Below, one piece after another: positions 53,401 through 60,818 of a stretch of DNA of 64,000 bases; positions within the stretch are counted from its first letter, which is position 1; every line of letters starts with the position of its first letter. A program made the position numbers and the translations under genes. The notes beneath the pieces were generated by a model. That model did not search any database, was not told the origin of the DNA, and saw nothing but the letters and a program-made list of their open reading frames with translations. Source of the DNA: Bacteroidales bacterium UBA3143 (GTDB lineage: Bacteria; Bacteroidota; Bacteroidia; Bacteroidales; Dysgonomonadaceae). The stretch is from NCBI GenBank assembly GCA_002364735.1, contig DEZB01000052.1:26736-90735 (forward strand), in the 5' to 3' direction.

Positions 53401-54130
53401 CAAGCTATATGATGATGCCCAAGCCATGTTGCAAAAACTATTGGAACTTGAAGCAGAATACATCAAAGCAGTTTTTGTTATTGGCGAGGCTTACAGCGAA
53501 AATGACACTGTTTATATAAACAACGTGTCTTTTGCAATGTTGCGCCAACAAAAGAAAAACGATAACGATGAATACCTCAGTTTAAGTGATTTTGTTGCAC
53601 CAAAATCAGCAAATAAAAAAGATTATTTAGGAGCATTTGCCGTTACTGCGGGTGCAGGTGCTGATTATTTGTTGAACAAGTATAAGAAAGCCGATGATGA
53701 GTACAGCGCTTTACTCTTGCAGTCGCTCTTAGACAGACTGGCAGAAGGTGCAACGGAGTGGCTTCACGAAAGAATACGCAAAGAATATTGGGGATATGCC
53801 AGCAATGAAGATTTGACCATACCAGCACTATTTACAGTGAAATACACCGGCATCAGACCAGCAGTTGGTTACCCATCAATCCCAGATCAATCCATCAACT
53901 TCGATTTGCACAACAATTTGTTGAAATCTGAGGAGATAGGCATCTCGCTCACAGAAAACGGGTTGATGTATCCTAACGCATCTGTATCAGGTCTTATTTT
54001 TGCTCATCCTCAATCCAAATATTTTGCAATCGGTCCCTTTTCAGATGAGCAAGCCAGCGATTATATGAAGCGTAGAAACAAAGATTTTAACTTGGCGAAT
54101 AAATTTTTAGCGGCCAATTTACTTAAATAA
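50417..54130 (+). CDS. metH: Cobalamin-dependent methionine synthase
   Basis: Transfers a methyl group from methyltetrahydrofolate to homocysteine through cobalamin. At 1237 residues all modules are present. Homocysteine S-methyltransferase comes first (LDGAMGTMIQ near 16; zinc ligands including GGCCGTTPEH near 310). The pterin-binding domain is next (FVNIGERCNVAGSRKF near 360), then the cap and B12-binding domains (GDVHDIGKNI near 758, containing the cobalt-ligand His). The reactivation domain is last (RPAVGYPSIPDQ near 1155). No cobalamin riboswitch precedes it, as expected for an internal operon gene. Confidence 0.97.
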   Translation: MKNNKTDSLKHILKSRILILDGAMGTMIQRYNLTEEQFRDDRFKDTSKLQKGNNDLLTLTQPNIIAQIHREYLEAGADIIETNTFNSNGISMQDYDMQQVVYEMNFEAARIAKKAADDFTLKNPNKPRFVAGSIGPTNKTTSMGPRVDNPMYREVSFDDLVMTYTEQIDALIEGGVDILLIETIFDTLNAKAALFAAQNIFGKRGAKTPIMLSVTLSDKAGRTLSGQTVEGFLTSVSHAELLSVGLNCSFGASDMKPHLKQLKRISPFFVSAYPNAGLPNQLGEYDETPQKMADQVKEFIDEGLVNIIGGCCGTTPEHIALFTQIVSEANAPVRNERSPFLHLSGLEDFVLSPEKNFVNIGERCNVAGSRKFLRLINKKKYEEALSIARQQVEDGAQIIDINMDDGLLDGAAEMTNFLNFLASDPDVSRVPIMIDSSNWDVIVAGLKCVQGKSVVNSISLKNGEKEFLHQAQLIKAYGAATVVMAFDEKGQADNYERRIEICGRAYKLLVELGFNKEDIIFDPNVLAIATGIEEHKNNAVDFINTVKWIKENCEGAKVSGGISNLSFSFRGNNYVREVMHSVFLYHAIKAGLDMGIVNPAQAVMFEDIPEEVRSIVEDVVLNRTEDATERLMEYAESNDSSQTSTKPLEQLAWREGTLEGRISYSLIKGINDYLEEDLQEALNKYPRAVDIIDRPLMTGMNKVGDLFGAGKMFLPQVVKAARTMKKAVAILQPTIEKEKAISGESQHAGKILLATVKGDVHDIGKNILSIILQCNNYKIIDLGVMVTAASIMEEIKKHQPDVVGLSGLITPSLEEMSIVAEEMQKAGFEIPLLIGGATTSKLHTALKIDPRYPKGSVIYVKDASQSPLVMSKLMNSDTKKGYIANTKTEFENLRQTTMDKKKVALVPLSVAQDNSFKIDWNTYEAFTPNFIGRKVLDPINLADIVPYINWKFFLHAWNLSAKFASITKVNLCGHCKAQWFAAFNEQDREKAMEASKLYDDAQAMLQKLLELEAEYIKAVFVIGEAYSENDTVYINNVSFAMLRQQKKNDNDEYLSLSDFVAPKSANKKDYLGAFAVTAGAGADYLLNKYKKADDEYSALLLQSLLDRLAEGATEWLHERIRKEYWGYASNEDLTIPALFTVKYTGIRPAVGYPSIPDQSINFDLHNNLLKSEEIGISLTENGLMYPNASVSGLIFAHPQSKYFAIGPFSDEQASDYMKRRNKDFNLANKFLAANLLK

Positions 54131-54144
54131 AAAAACTGGAGTAA

Positions 54145-55170
54145 ATGAGAAGTTTTGGAAGTGATAACAACTCGGGTGTACACCCAACAATCATGAATGC
54201 TATTGTAGAGAGCAATACAAATCATGCAATAGGATATGGCGACGACGATTGGACGCGAAAAGCAGAGAATGCAATGCAATCGCTGCTTGAATCAGAATCT
54301 ATCAAACCCTATTTCGTTTTTAATGGAACGGGGGCTAATGTAATTGCATTGCAAGCATGCCTTTCTTCATTCCACTCCATCATTTGTGCCTCAACGGCAC
54401 ATATTGCTGTAGACGAATGTGGAGCACCCACCAAATTTACAGGTTGCCCATTGAAAGAAGTTGAAACACCAGATGGAAAGCTAACTCCCGAACTGGTATC
54501 TCCCCTATTGCACGGTTTTGGTTTTGAGCATCATTCACAACCAAAAGTAATTGCTATATCTCAAACCACCGAATTGGGCACTGCATATACACCCCAAGAG
54601 GTGAAAGAATTGGCTACATTGGCTCATAAACATAATATGTATCTATTTGTTGATGGCACCCGCTTATCGAATGCTTGCGACACGCTAAAAGTTACATTAA
54701 AGGAGATGACAATCGATTGTGGAGTAGACATTTTCACCCTGGGAGGTACAAAGAATGGATTGATGATGGGTGAGGCTTTAATTGCTTTGCGACCTGAATT
54801 AGAAAAGAATTTAATGTATTATCGCAAACAAACATGCCAACTCTATTCAAAAATGCGCTATCTTTCGGCTCAATTCATTCCCTACTTAAATGAAAACATT
54901 TGGTTGGAGAATGCACAGAAGTCAAATGCGGCTGCACAACAGTTAGCCACTGCAATGAGAGAAATAAAAGGCATTGAAATAACACAAAAAGTAGAGTCGA
55001 ATGCAATCTTCTTCATCTTACCCAAAGAGATTACTGATGAACTTCGCAAGCACTATTTTTTCTATGATTGGGATGAATCGCGCAACGAAATGAGATTGGT
55101 CTGCTCTTGGGACACAACTCAAAAAGACATTAATGATTTTATAAGCTACCTCGAACAACTCACAAATTAA
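54145..55170 (+). CDS. ltaE: Low-specificity L-threonine aldolase
   Basis: PLP enzyme cleaving threonine (and allo-threonine) to glycine and acetaldehyde. The 341 residues start SFGSDNNSGVHPTIMNAI. The cofactor Lys is in FTLGGTKNGLMMGEAL near 210, and LFVDGTRLSNA near 172 holds the Asp that contacts the pyridine nitrogen. Alanine-type beta-eliminating activities cannot be excluded for the family. Its place after metH may link one-carbon and glycine metabolism. Confidence 0.92.
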   Translation: MRSFGSDNNSGVHPTIMNAIVESNTNHAIGYGDDDWTRKAENAMQSLLESESIKPYFVFNGTGANVIALQACLSSFHSIICASTAHIAVDECGAPTKFTGCPLKEVETPDGKLTPELVSPLLHGFGFEHHSQPKVIAISQTTELGTAYTPQEVKELATLAHKHNMYLFVDGTRLSNACDTLKVTLKEMTIDCGVDIFTLGGTKNGLMMGEALIALRPELEKNLMYYRKQTCQLYSKMRYLSAQFIPYLNENIWLENAQKSNAAAQQLATAMREIKGIEITQKVESNAIFFILPKEITDELRKHYFFYDWDESRNEMRLVCSWDTTQKDINDFISYLEQLTN

Positions 55171-55182
55171 ATATAAATAAGC

Positions 55183-55746
55183 ATGTTTGACTTTTTAGAC
55201 GTATATCCCTTCTTACTCCCATTCATTATTTTCTTTGGCAGAATTGTAGATGTTACGCTGGGGACATTGAGAATAATCTTTGTTTCGAAAGGAGAAAAAT
55301 TAAAAGCTCCATTAATTGGTTTTTTTGAAGTGTTTATTTGGGTAGTGATTATCTCTCAAATTCTCACGAGAGCAGATAATATGATAACCTACCTCTCTTA
55401 TGCTGGGGGTTATGCAGCGGGCAATTATGTGGGTATACTAATAGAGAAGCGTATTGCATTCGGAATAATCTTATGTAGGGTGTATACCAACAAGTCGGGA
55501 ATTAAATTAGTAAATCTTTTAAGCTTAAAAGGTTTTGGAGCAACTATGACGCACGGAACTGGTTCGGTAGACGAAGTTGATATTGTTGAAACAATATTTG
55601 ATCGAAAACAACTAAAAAACGTATCAAGCATCATTTTATCTTTCGATAAAGAGGCATTTTATGTGATAGAAGATGTAAGAACCAGATCGAGGGGTGTTTT
55701 TCCAAAATCGTCTACTCTACTTAGACGTTGGCGACCTGCAAAATAA
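55183..55746 (+). CDS. DUF2179 (UPF0316) family membrane protein
   Basis: A 187-residue protein with three N-terminal hydrophobic helices (FLLPFIIFFGRIVDVTLGTLRIIFVSKG, FFEVFIWVVIIS and AGGYAAGNYVGILIEKRIAFG). A C-terminal soluble DUF2179 domain follows, ending EDVRTRSRGVFPKSS. The family is widespread and uncharacterised. It closes the operon and converges on the glycosylase gene with 28 bases between stops. Confidence 0.9.
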   Translation: MFDFLDVYPFLLPFIIFFGRIVDVTLGTLRIIFVSKGEKLKAPLIGFFEVFIWVVIISQILTRADNMITYLSYAGGYAAGNYVGILIEKRIAFGIILCRVYTNKSGIKLVNLLSLKGFGATMTHGTGSVDEVDIVETIFDRKQLKNVSSIILSFDKEAFYVIEDVRTRSRGVFPKSSTLLRRWRPAK

Positions 55747-55774
55747 AGTGAGGTATAAAAATAATCAGCAATTG

Positions 55775-56503
55775 CTAATACTTCGTTTGACAATTTTCGC
55801 AGAAGAAGCTACGACGATTTTTAACTCCTGTGTTTTTCCTAACAATTTTGGAATTGCATATTTTACAAACCTTTTGATTGTAGATCAAGTAATGTTTTTT
55901 GAGCACAAACTCTTTTCTCCAGTTCAAAAAATCAAAACTATAATTGCGAGCTTCCGTAATTAAGCCTTGTAGATGAGTATTAGGTATATTACCAACATGA
56001 GACTCTGGGTGGATTCTTACACGAAACAATGTTTCATTTTTGATAATATTCCCTACACCTGCAAAAATGTCTTGCTCCAAAAGAGCATCACACACCAAAG
56101 CATCAGGTATTTCCTTTAACTTCTCAAGTGCCTTTACCTCATCCCAGTTGTCATTCATAACATCTGATGTGAAATCATATAAATCGTCTACATATCCTTC
56201 TAATAAGGTCACAGAACACGAGTAGAAATTAACATAACCATTTGAGAAGGTTAATGCCAAGCGGGCAGCACGATCTTTCTCAGAGTTTACAGTGTAGGAA
56301 CCAAACATCAGCAAATGAATTTTGACGGTGAAATCATCAAAACAAATCAAGAGATGCTTCCCCCAACTCTTAAAATCCAGTACATATTTATCAGCCAATC
56401 TACTTTGATCTATTTTGCTATTGCCAGAAACGCCGATGAGTTGTTTACCCTTAAATTGAATAAGAGACTCCTTTAATATAACAATGGAAGGACCTTCAGG
56501 CAT
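55775..56503 (-). CDS. Fpg/Nei family DNA glycosylase (endonuclease VIII-like)
   Basis: Base-excision repair enzyme for oxidised bases. The 242 residues start MPEGPS, giving the catalytic Pro and Glu after removal of Met. The H2TH region includes LLEQDIFAGVGNIIKNETLFRVRIHPES. A C-terminal four-cysteine zinc finger is present (CKIC ... CENC). It is shorter than E. coli Fpg and Nei. Exact lesion preference is not predictable. Confidence 0.9.
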   Translation of the reverse strand: MPEGPSIVILKESLIQFKGKQLIGVSGNSKIDQSRLADKYVLDFKSWGKHLLICFDDFTVKIHLLMFGSYTVNSEKDRAARLALTFSNGYVNFYSCSVTLLEGYVDDLYDFTSDVMNDNWDEVKALEKLKEIPDALVCDALLEQDIFAGVGNIIKNETLFRVRIHPESHVGNIPNTHLQGLITEARNYSFDFLNWRKEFVLKKHYLIYNQKVCKICNSKIVRKNTGVKNRRSFFCENCQTKY

Positions 56504-56591
56504 AAACGTCTATTATTATGTGATAGAAAAATGCAAATAGTGCATTCCTCATTTAAATAAATAAAACAGACTATAGACCACGAATGTTTTC

Positions 56592-57026
56592 TTATTTCTC
56601 TTGATCTTCCTTCGCTTTGTAAGCTATGGCATAAAACCTAATCTGCTTTATAACGGCAAGCAATCCATTGGAGCGCGTTGGAGAAAGATGCTCAGTAAGT
56701 CCTATATCTTCTAAGAAAAACAACTTGGCACCATTGATTTCATCAGGAGTGCGTCCAGAAAAAACCCGCAACACCAATGCCAACAATCCTTTAACTATCA
56801 CAGCATCGCTTTCGGCACGAAAATATAATTTGCCATCTTCATAATCCGTTTGCAACCATACACGACTTTGACATCCTTCGATAATATTGTTGGGCGTTTT
56901 GGAGGCTTCGTCTAACTTTTCAAGGTTATTACCTTCCTCAATAATGAGGGCATACTTATCCATCCAATCGTCAAAAACGGCAAATTCTTCAACTATTTCT
57001 TCTTGTACTTGATCTATTGTTTGCAT
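56592..57026 (-). CDS. sufE: SufE family Fe-S cluster assembly protein
   Basis: Sulfur-acceptor partner of the cysteine desulfurase SufS. The 144 residues contain the active Cys in IIEGCQSRVWLQTDYEDGKLYF near residue 53, the defining SufE motif, and the LFFLEDIGLTEHLSPTRSNGL C-terminal segment. No other suf genes are nearby. It stands alone between an Fpg/Nei gene and a 180-base spacer containing a short repeat. Confidence 0.94.
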   Translation of the reverse strand: MQTIDQVQEEIVEEFAVFDDWMDKYALIIEEGNNLEKLDEASKTPNNIIEGCQSRVWLQTDYEDGKLYFRAESDAVIVKGLLALVLRVFSGRTPDEINGAKLFFLEDIGLTEHLSPTRSNGLLAVIKQIRFYAIAYKAKEDQEK

Positions 57027-57082
57027 TATATTTATTTCTATTTGTTTTTAATCAATAATTTCTATTTTTTCTTGTGCTCTAC

Positions 57083-57122
57083 CCCTAAATCCCCTCCGAG
57101 GGGATTTTGCTGCGTGCTGAAA
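57083..57122. repeat. Short intergenic hairpin repeat, CCCCTAAA type
   Basis: CCCCTAAATCCCC-TCCGA-GGGGATTT forms an 8-bp perfect hairpin (AAATCCCC/GGGGATTT) and is followed by GCGTGCTG. Related sequences occur near 35246, 41589 and 60764. Confidence 0.5.
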
Positions 57123-57206
57123 AAAGACTTCTTTCTTTAAAAATAGAGGACGTAAAAGACTAATTATCAGAAATGCAGAGTTACAGAGATGACTCAATCA
57201 TTACTA

Positions 57207-58226
57207 TTACTTCTCTGTATATATCACTTCCATCACTGTTTGGCCAACTACTTTGAGCGTCGATTTGTTTATCACACTCATATCATCATTGTGTGTATGC
57301 CAAAAATCGCCAAAACCATGAGGAGTCTCCTCCGATGTGTGAATAATGTTTACACTGGGTGCTCGGTGCATTTGATTAACGATAACATGATCATCGGTAA
57401 TATAACCACCCTTTTTATTGATAAAATAATCGCCATAACCTAACCGAGAGGCAAGTTGCCAAATCTTTTCTATAATATTGGAGGCGTATTGCACAGAGTA
57501 GCCTTCTTTATAAAAAGTTGCATTAGAGGCACCCACCATATCAAGCAGAATACCAAATTTGGCATGATAATGAGGAGTATGTGGATTTTTAGCCCAATGC
57601 TGTGCACCCAAACACCACCAATCGCCCGCTACTTGCCTGCTATCGAAACTTGGTTGTCCCCAATCTTCTGCATCAAAGAAAATGATGTCAACACCAAAAT
57701 CTACAGGCGTTTGTTTCAATTGTCTTGCTATTTCAAGCAACACGCCCACCCCACTTGCACCATCATTTGCACCGAGTATGGGTTGCGTTCTTAGAGACTT
57801 ATCCCGTTCTTGATCGGCAAAAGGACGCGAATCCCAATGAGCAAAGAGCAAGATCCTCTTTTTTTGGTCAGGATTATACACGCCAATAATATTGCGAGCA
57901 TTAAGAGATATGCCATCGTAAGTTTTTAGAATAGCTTTTTGCTCTATCACCTCAGCGCCAAATTCATTTAACTGAGACACTAAATAGTCACCACAAGCTT
58001 CATGAGCAGCACTATTGGGGACTCGCGGTCCAAAATCGACTTGTTTTTTCACAAATGAGAAAGCACTATCGGCGTCAAAATCTGGAGAAACCCTTTCGTA
58101 AGTTGCTACAGTGCTGATTGATTCGGGTTTACTCATTTTATTTGATTTGCAAGAATTACACGATGCCAACAAAACAACAGTTGCAACAAACAGAAATGAC
58201 AAGAATAATTTATTAAATAAGTTCAT
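57207..58226 (-). CDS. M28 family peptidase / glutaminyl-cyclase-like, lipoprotein
   Basis: A 339-residue zinc-dependent enzyme of family M28. The signal peptide ends in a lipobox (LASC), so the enzyme is probably anchored in the envelope. Zinc ligands are seen in LLFAHWDSRPFADQE, GANDGASGVGVLLEIA and FFDAEDWGQPSFD, with a later His in the VNIIHTSEETPHGFGDFWHTHNDD stretch. The overall sequence resembles the bacterial glutaminyl-peptide cyclotransferase-like branch, but aminopeptidase activity is equally possible. It is third in an operon with ldcA and the antiporter. Confidence 0.9.
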   Translation of the reverse strand: MNLFNKLFLSFLFVATVVLLASCNSCKSNKMSKPESISTVATYERVSPDFDADSAFSFVKKQVDFGPRVPNSAAHEACGDYLVSQLNEFGAEVIEQKAILKTYDGISLNARNIIGVYNPDQKKRILLFAHWDSRPFADQERDKSLRTQPILGANDGASGVGVLLEIARQLKQTPVDFGVDIIFFDAEDWGQPSFDSRQVAGDWWCLGAQHWAKNPHTPHYHAKFGILLDMVGASNATFYKEGYSVQYASNIIEKIWQLASRLGYGDYFINKKGGYITDDHVIVNQMHRAPSVNIIHTSEETPHGFGDFWHTHNDDMSVINKSTLKVVGQTVMEVIYTEK

Positions 58227-58233
58227 AGTTGTT

Positions 58234-59757
58234 TTAATTATTTTTGTGGTAAGAAAATTCTGAGATGCCCATACTTCTGTAAGTATCTTTCAGAGCTTGT
58301 TCATCATCCGAAATAACAAGTAATTTGTCTCCTACAAATAGTTCTGTTTGACCAGTTGGCACAAAATAACGTTCACCTCGCTTAACCATAACGGCCAGTG
58401 TTTTATCGGGCAAGGGCATCTCCATAAGGTTCTTTCCGTGCAGTATTGCATCTTCGGTTATAACTATCTCTGTCATAGCAGATTTAATATCTTCTGAAAA
58501 CTCCACATCAAAGTCTTCTAAGCTTCTATAGCTAACTGGCTGATGCGAAAGCTTTAACCATGAACCAACAAAATTTAGAAATGTGCCTTGCACAATTAAG
58601 GATACCAGAGTGATAATGAACACAATGTTGAATATCCAGCGAGCGTGAGGCACACCAGCAGCTAATGTAAGAATAGCAAAAATTATAGGCACTGCTCCAC
58701 GTAATCCAACCCAGGATATAAAAGCTTTATCTCTGTTTGATATCTTTTTGAAAGGAATTAAACACAAATAGACTGTCAAAGGACGTGCCACAATTATGAT
58801 AAAGAAGGAGATGATTAAACCAGGAATCAAAACATTTGTACTCAATAATTCATGCGGATTTACCAGCAGACCAAGCGTTAAGAAAAGAAGTATCTGACTC
58901 ATCCAAGCCAAACCATCCATAAAGCGCATTGAAGTACGTTTGTGCACAAATTTGGAATTACCAATAACAAGACCAGCGATGTAAATTGCTAAGTACCCAT
59001 TTCCTTTTAGGAAATAAGTGAGCGAGAAAATAAACATTCCAAACGTGAAAAGCAGTATAGGATATAGAGAGCCATTATCGAGTCGTATTCTATTAATCAG
59101 AAAAACAGATAGTTTGCCAAGGTAATATCCTGCCAATGCGCCCACAATAAGTTGGATTATCACCATTAACGACACTTGCCAAAAGTTGACTCCTCCCGCC
59201 CCGATAATGGTTATAAGAGTAATGGTCAACATGTATGCCATTGGGTCGTTGCTTCCACTCTCAAGCTCGAGCAGGGGGCGCAAGTTGTTTTTCAACACTG
59301 TGCCACGCGAACGAAGTATGCCAAAAACCGAAGCCGAGTCCGTAGAAGAAGTTGTGGCAGCTAACAAAAAAGCTGTTAGAAGACCAATGCCTAATGATGG
59401 AATAAGTGCACTTGATAAGACCCAAACAAACACTCCCGTGAAAAGAGCAGTAAGCACAACACCCCCCGTTGCTAACACAACCCCGGGAATAATGATGGGT
59501 CTGATTTCTAAAAACTTAGTATCTAATCCTCCCGAAAAGAGGATAATACTTAAAGCAACAGTACCAATGATTTGTGCTGTTTGGATATTATGAAACTCAA
59601 GTCCGAAACCATCTTGACCAAACAACATCCCCACTCCCAAGAAAAGCAAAAGCACTGGAATGCCAAACTTGTGTCCCGCTTTTCCAACCACCATGCTTAT
59701 AAAAAAGAGTATGGAGGAGATAAGTAATATAAGCTCTAAAGATATGGTCATAATCAA
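58234..59757 (-). CDS. Potassium/proton antiporter (CPA1, CvrA/NhaP2-like)
   Basis: A 507-residue inner-membrane exchanger. About 12-13 helices occupy residues 5-400, with the ion-site regions FILAATTSSTDSASVFGILR and ELESGSNDPMAYMLT typical of CPA1 K+/H+ antiporters. A cytoplasmic TrkA-C regulatory domain forms the C-terminus (about 420-500, MVKRGERYFVPTGQTELFVGDKLLVIS). It contributes to K+ and pH homeostasis. It overlaps ldcA by four bases and is eight bases from the M28 gene. Confidence 0.93.
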   Translation of the reverse strand: MIMTISLELILLISSILFFISMVVGKAGHKFGIPVLLLFLGVGMLFGQDGFGLEFHNIQTAQIIGTVALSIILFSGGLDTKFLEIRPIIIPGVVLATGGVVLTALFTGVFVWVLSSALIPSLGIGLLTAFLLAATTSSTDSASVFGILRSRGTVLKNNLRPLLELESGSNDPMAYMLTITLITIIGAGGVNFWQVSLMVIIQLIVGALAGYYLGKLSVFLINRIRLDNGSLYPILLFTFGMFIFSLTYFLKGNGYLAIYIAGLVIGNSKFVHKRTSMRFMDGLAWMSQILLFLTLGLLVNPHELLSTNVLIPGLIISFFIIIVARPLTVYLCLIPFKKISNRDKAFISWVGLRGAVPIIFAILTLAAGVPHARWIFNIVFIITLVSLIVQGTFLNFVGSWLKLSHQPVSYRSLEDFDVEFSEDIKSAMTEIVITEDAILHGKNLMEMPLPDKTLAVMVKRGERYFVPTGQTELFVGDKLLVISDDEQALKDTYRSMGISEFSYHKNN

Positions 59758-60662
59758 TAACGTTGTTTTAAAATAATTGATTCTTTACCTACAGTCAGCG
59801 TGCCATTTCCTCCCATAATCATGGGTAGATTTGTTTTGGTGTGACCCACAGGAAAATCAAAACAAACAGGAAAAGTAAACTCTTTGACCGTTGAAAGCAT
59901 CGAAGTATGAAGACTTGCATACATATTGTTATCTTCTTCGTATTCTGTAAATTGTCCAATGATGAGGCCTTTTATTTTATTGAAAACACCTGCTATTTTT
60001 AGTTGATGCATCATCCTATCCACTCTATAAGGTTTTTCGGCAACATCTTCTAAAAACAAAATACCATTACGTGGCACCTTAAAATACTTTGAACCCATCA
60101 AACTTGTAAAAACAGAAAGATTACCACCAAAAAGAGTTCCTGTAGCTGTGCCTTCTCTATTTAAATAGGAAGATGTTAAAGGAATAGTATATTTAAGAGG
60201 TTTCCCACTAAGCGCCATTTTGGTATATAGAACAGATAGATCAGACTCTCCTTCATCAGCAAAATGCTTGGTCATTGGTCCGTGAATAGACATTAGCCCA
60301 TGCGTCTGAAAAGTGGCGTGAAGTGCCGATATGTCACTAAAACCAATCATCCATTTCGGATGCTTCAGTATTTTATCAAAGTTAAGTTGTTCTATCAAAT
60401 GAATAGCACCATAGCCACCCCGTGAACAGAATATTAGCTTCACATCAGCATCATCCATGGCAGTTTGCAAATCTATAAGACGTTGCTCTACAAAGCCACT
60501 ATAACTACCCGACTCCCTTAAAGCATTACCCGCTACGTGCACTTTCAAGCCCCATCCTTCAAGGATGACTACTGTTTTATACACCAGCTCGGGCAATATT
60601 TTCCCAGCTGGTGAAACAATTACAACCTTATCATTTAGCTTCAAAAAAGGTGGACGTATCAT
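59754..60662 (-). CDS. ldcA: Murein L,D-carboxypeptidase (LD-carboxypeptidase, S66 family)
   Basis: Removes the terminal D-alanine of tetrapeptides in peptidoglycan recycling; cytoplasmic. The 302 residues hold the Ser nucleophile in IFCSRGGYGAIHLIEQL (near 94-100), the Glu in ILFLEDVAEKPYRVDRMMHQL near 205, and the His in DFPVGHTKTNLPM near 275, which form the S66 Ser-His-Glu triad. It is first gene of a three-gene operon. Confidence 0.95.
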   Translation of the reverse strand: MIRPPFLKLNDKVVIVSPAGKILPELVYKTVVILEGWGLKVHVAGNALRESGSYSGFVEQRLIDLQTAMDDADVKLIFCSRGGYGAIHLIEQLNFDKILKHPKWMIGFSDISALHATFQTHGLMSIHGPMTKHFADEGESDLSVLYTKMALSGKPLKYTIPLTSSYLNREGTATGTLFGGNLSVFTSLMGSKYFKVPRNGILFLEDVAEKPYRVDRMMHQLKIAGVFNKIKGLIIGQFTEYEEDNNMYASLHTSMLSTVKEFTFPVCFDFPVGHTKTNLPMIMGGNGTLTVGKESIILKQRY

Positions 60663-60763
60663 GTGATAGTTTTTATAAACAAGAAAATGAGAAGTAATTT
60701 TTATTTACCCTCATTTTCATTGGTGTGTTCACTTTCAAAATGGTTTAATGTCTTACTTTTTGC

Positions 60764-60812
60764 ACCTAAACGCCCCTCTCCTACGAGTAGGACTTTTTTA
60801 CAGGGTGCTGGT
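60764..60812. repeat. Short intergenic repeat, CCCCTAAA type
   Basis: CACCTAAACGCCCCTCTCC-TACGAGTAGGA, then a T run and AGGGTGCTGG. Related to 57083-57122; the core hairpin TCCTACGAGTAGGA is different. Confidence 0.35.
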
Positions 60813-60818
60813 AATTAG

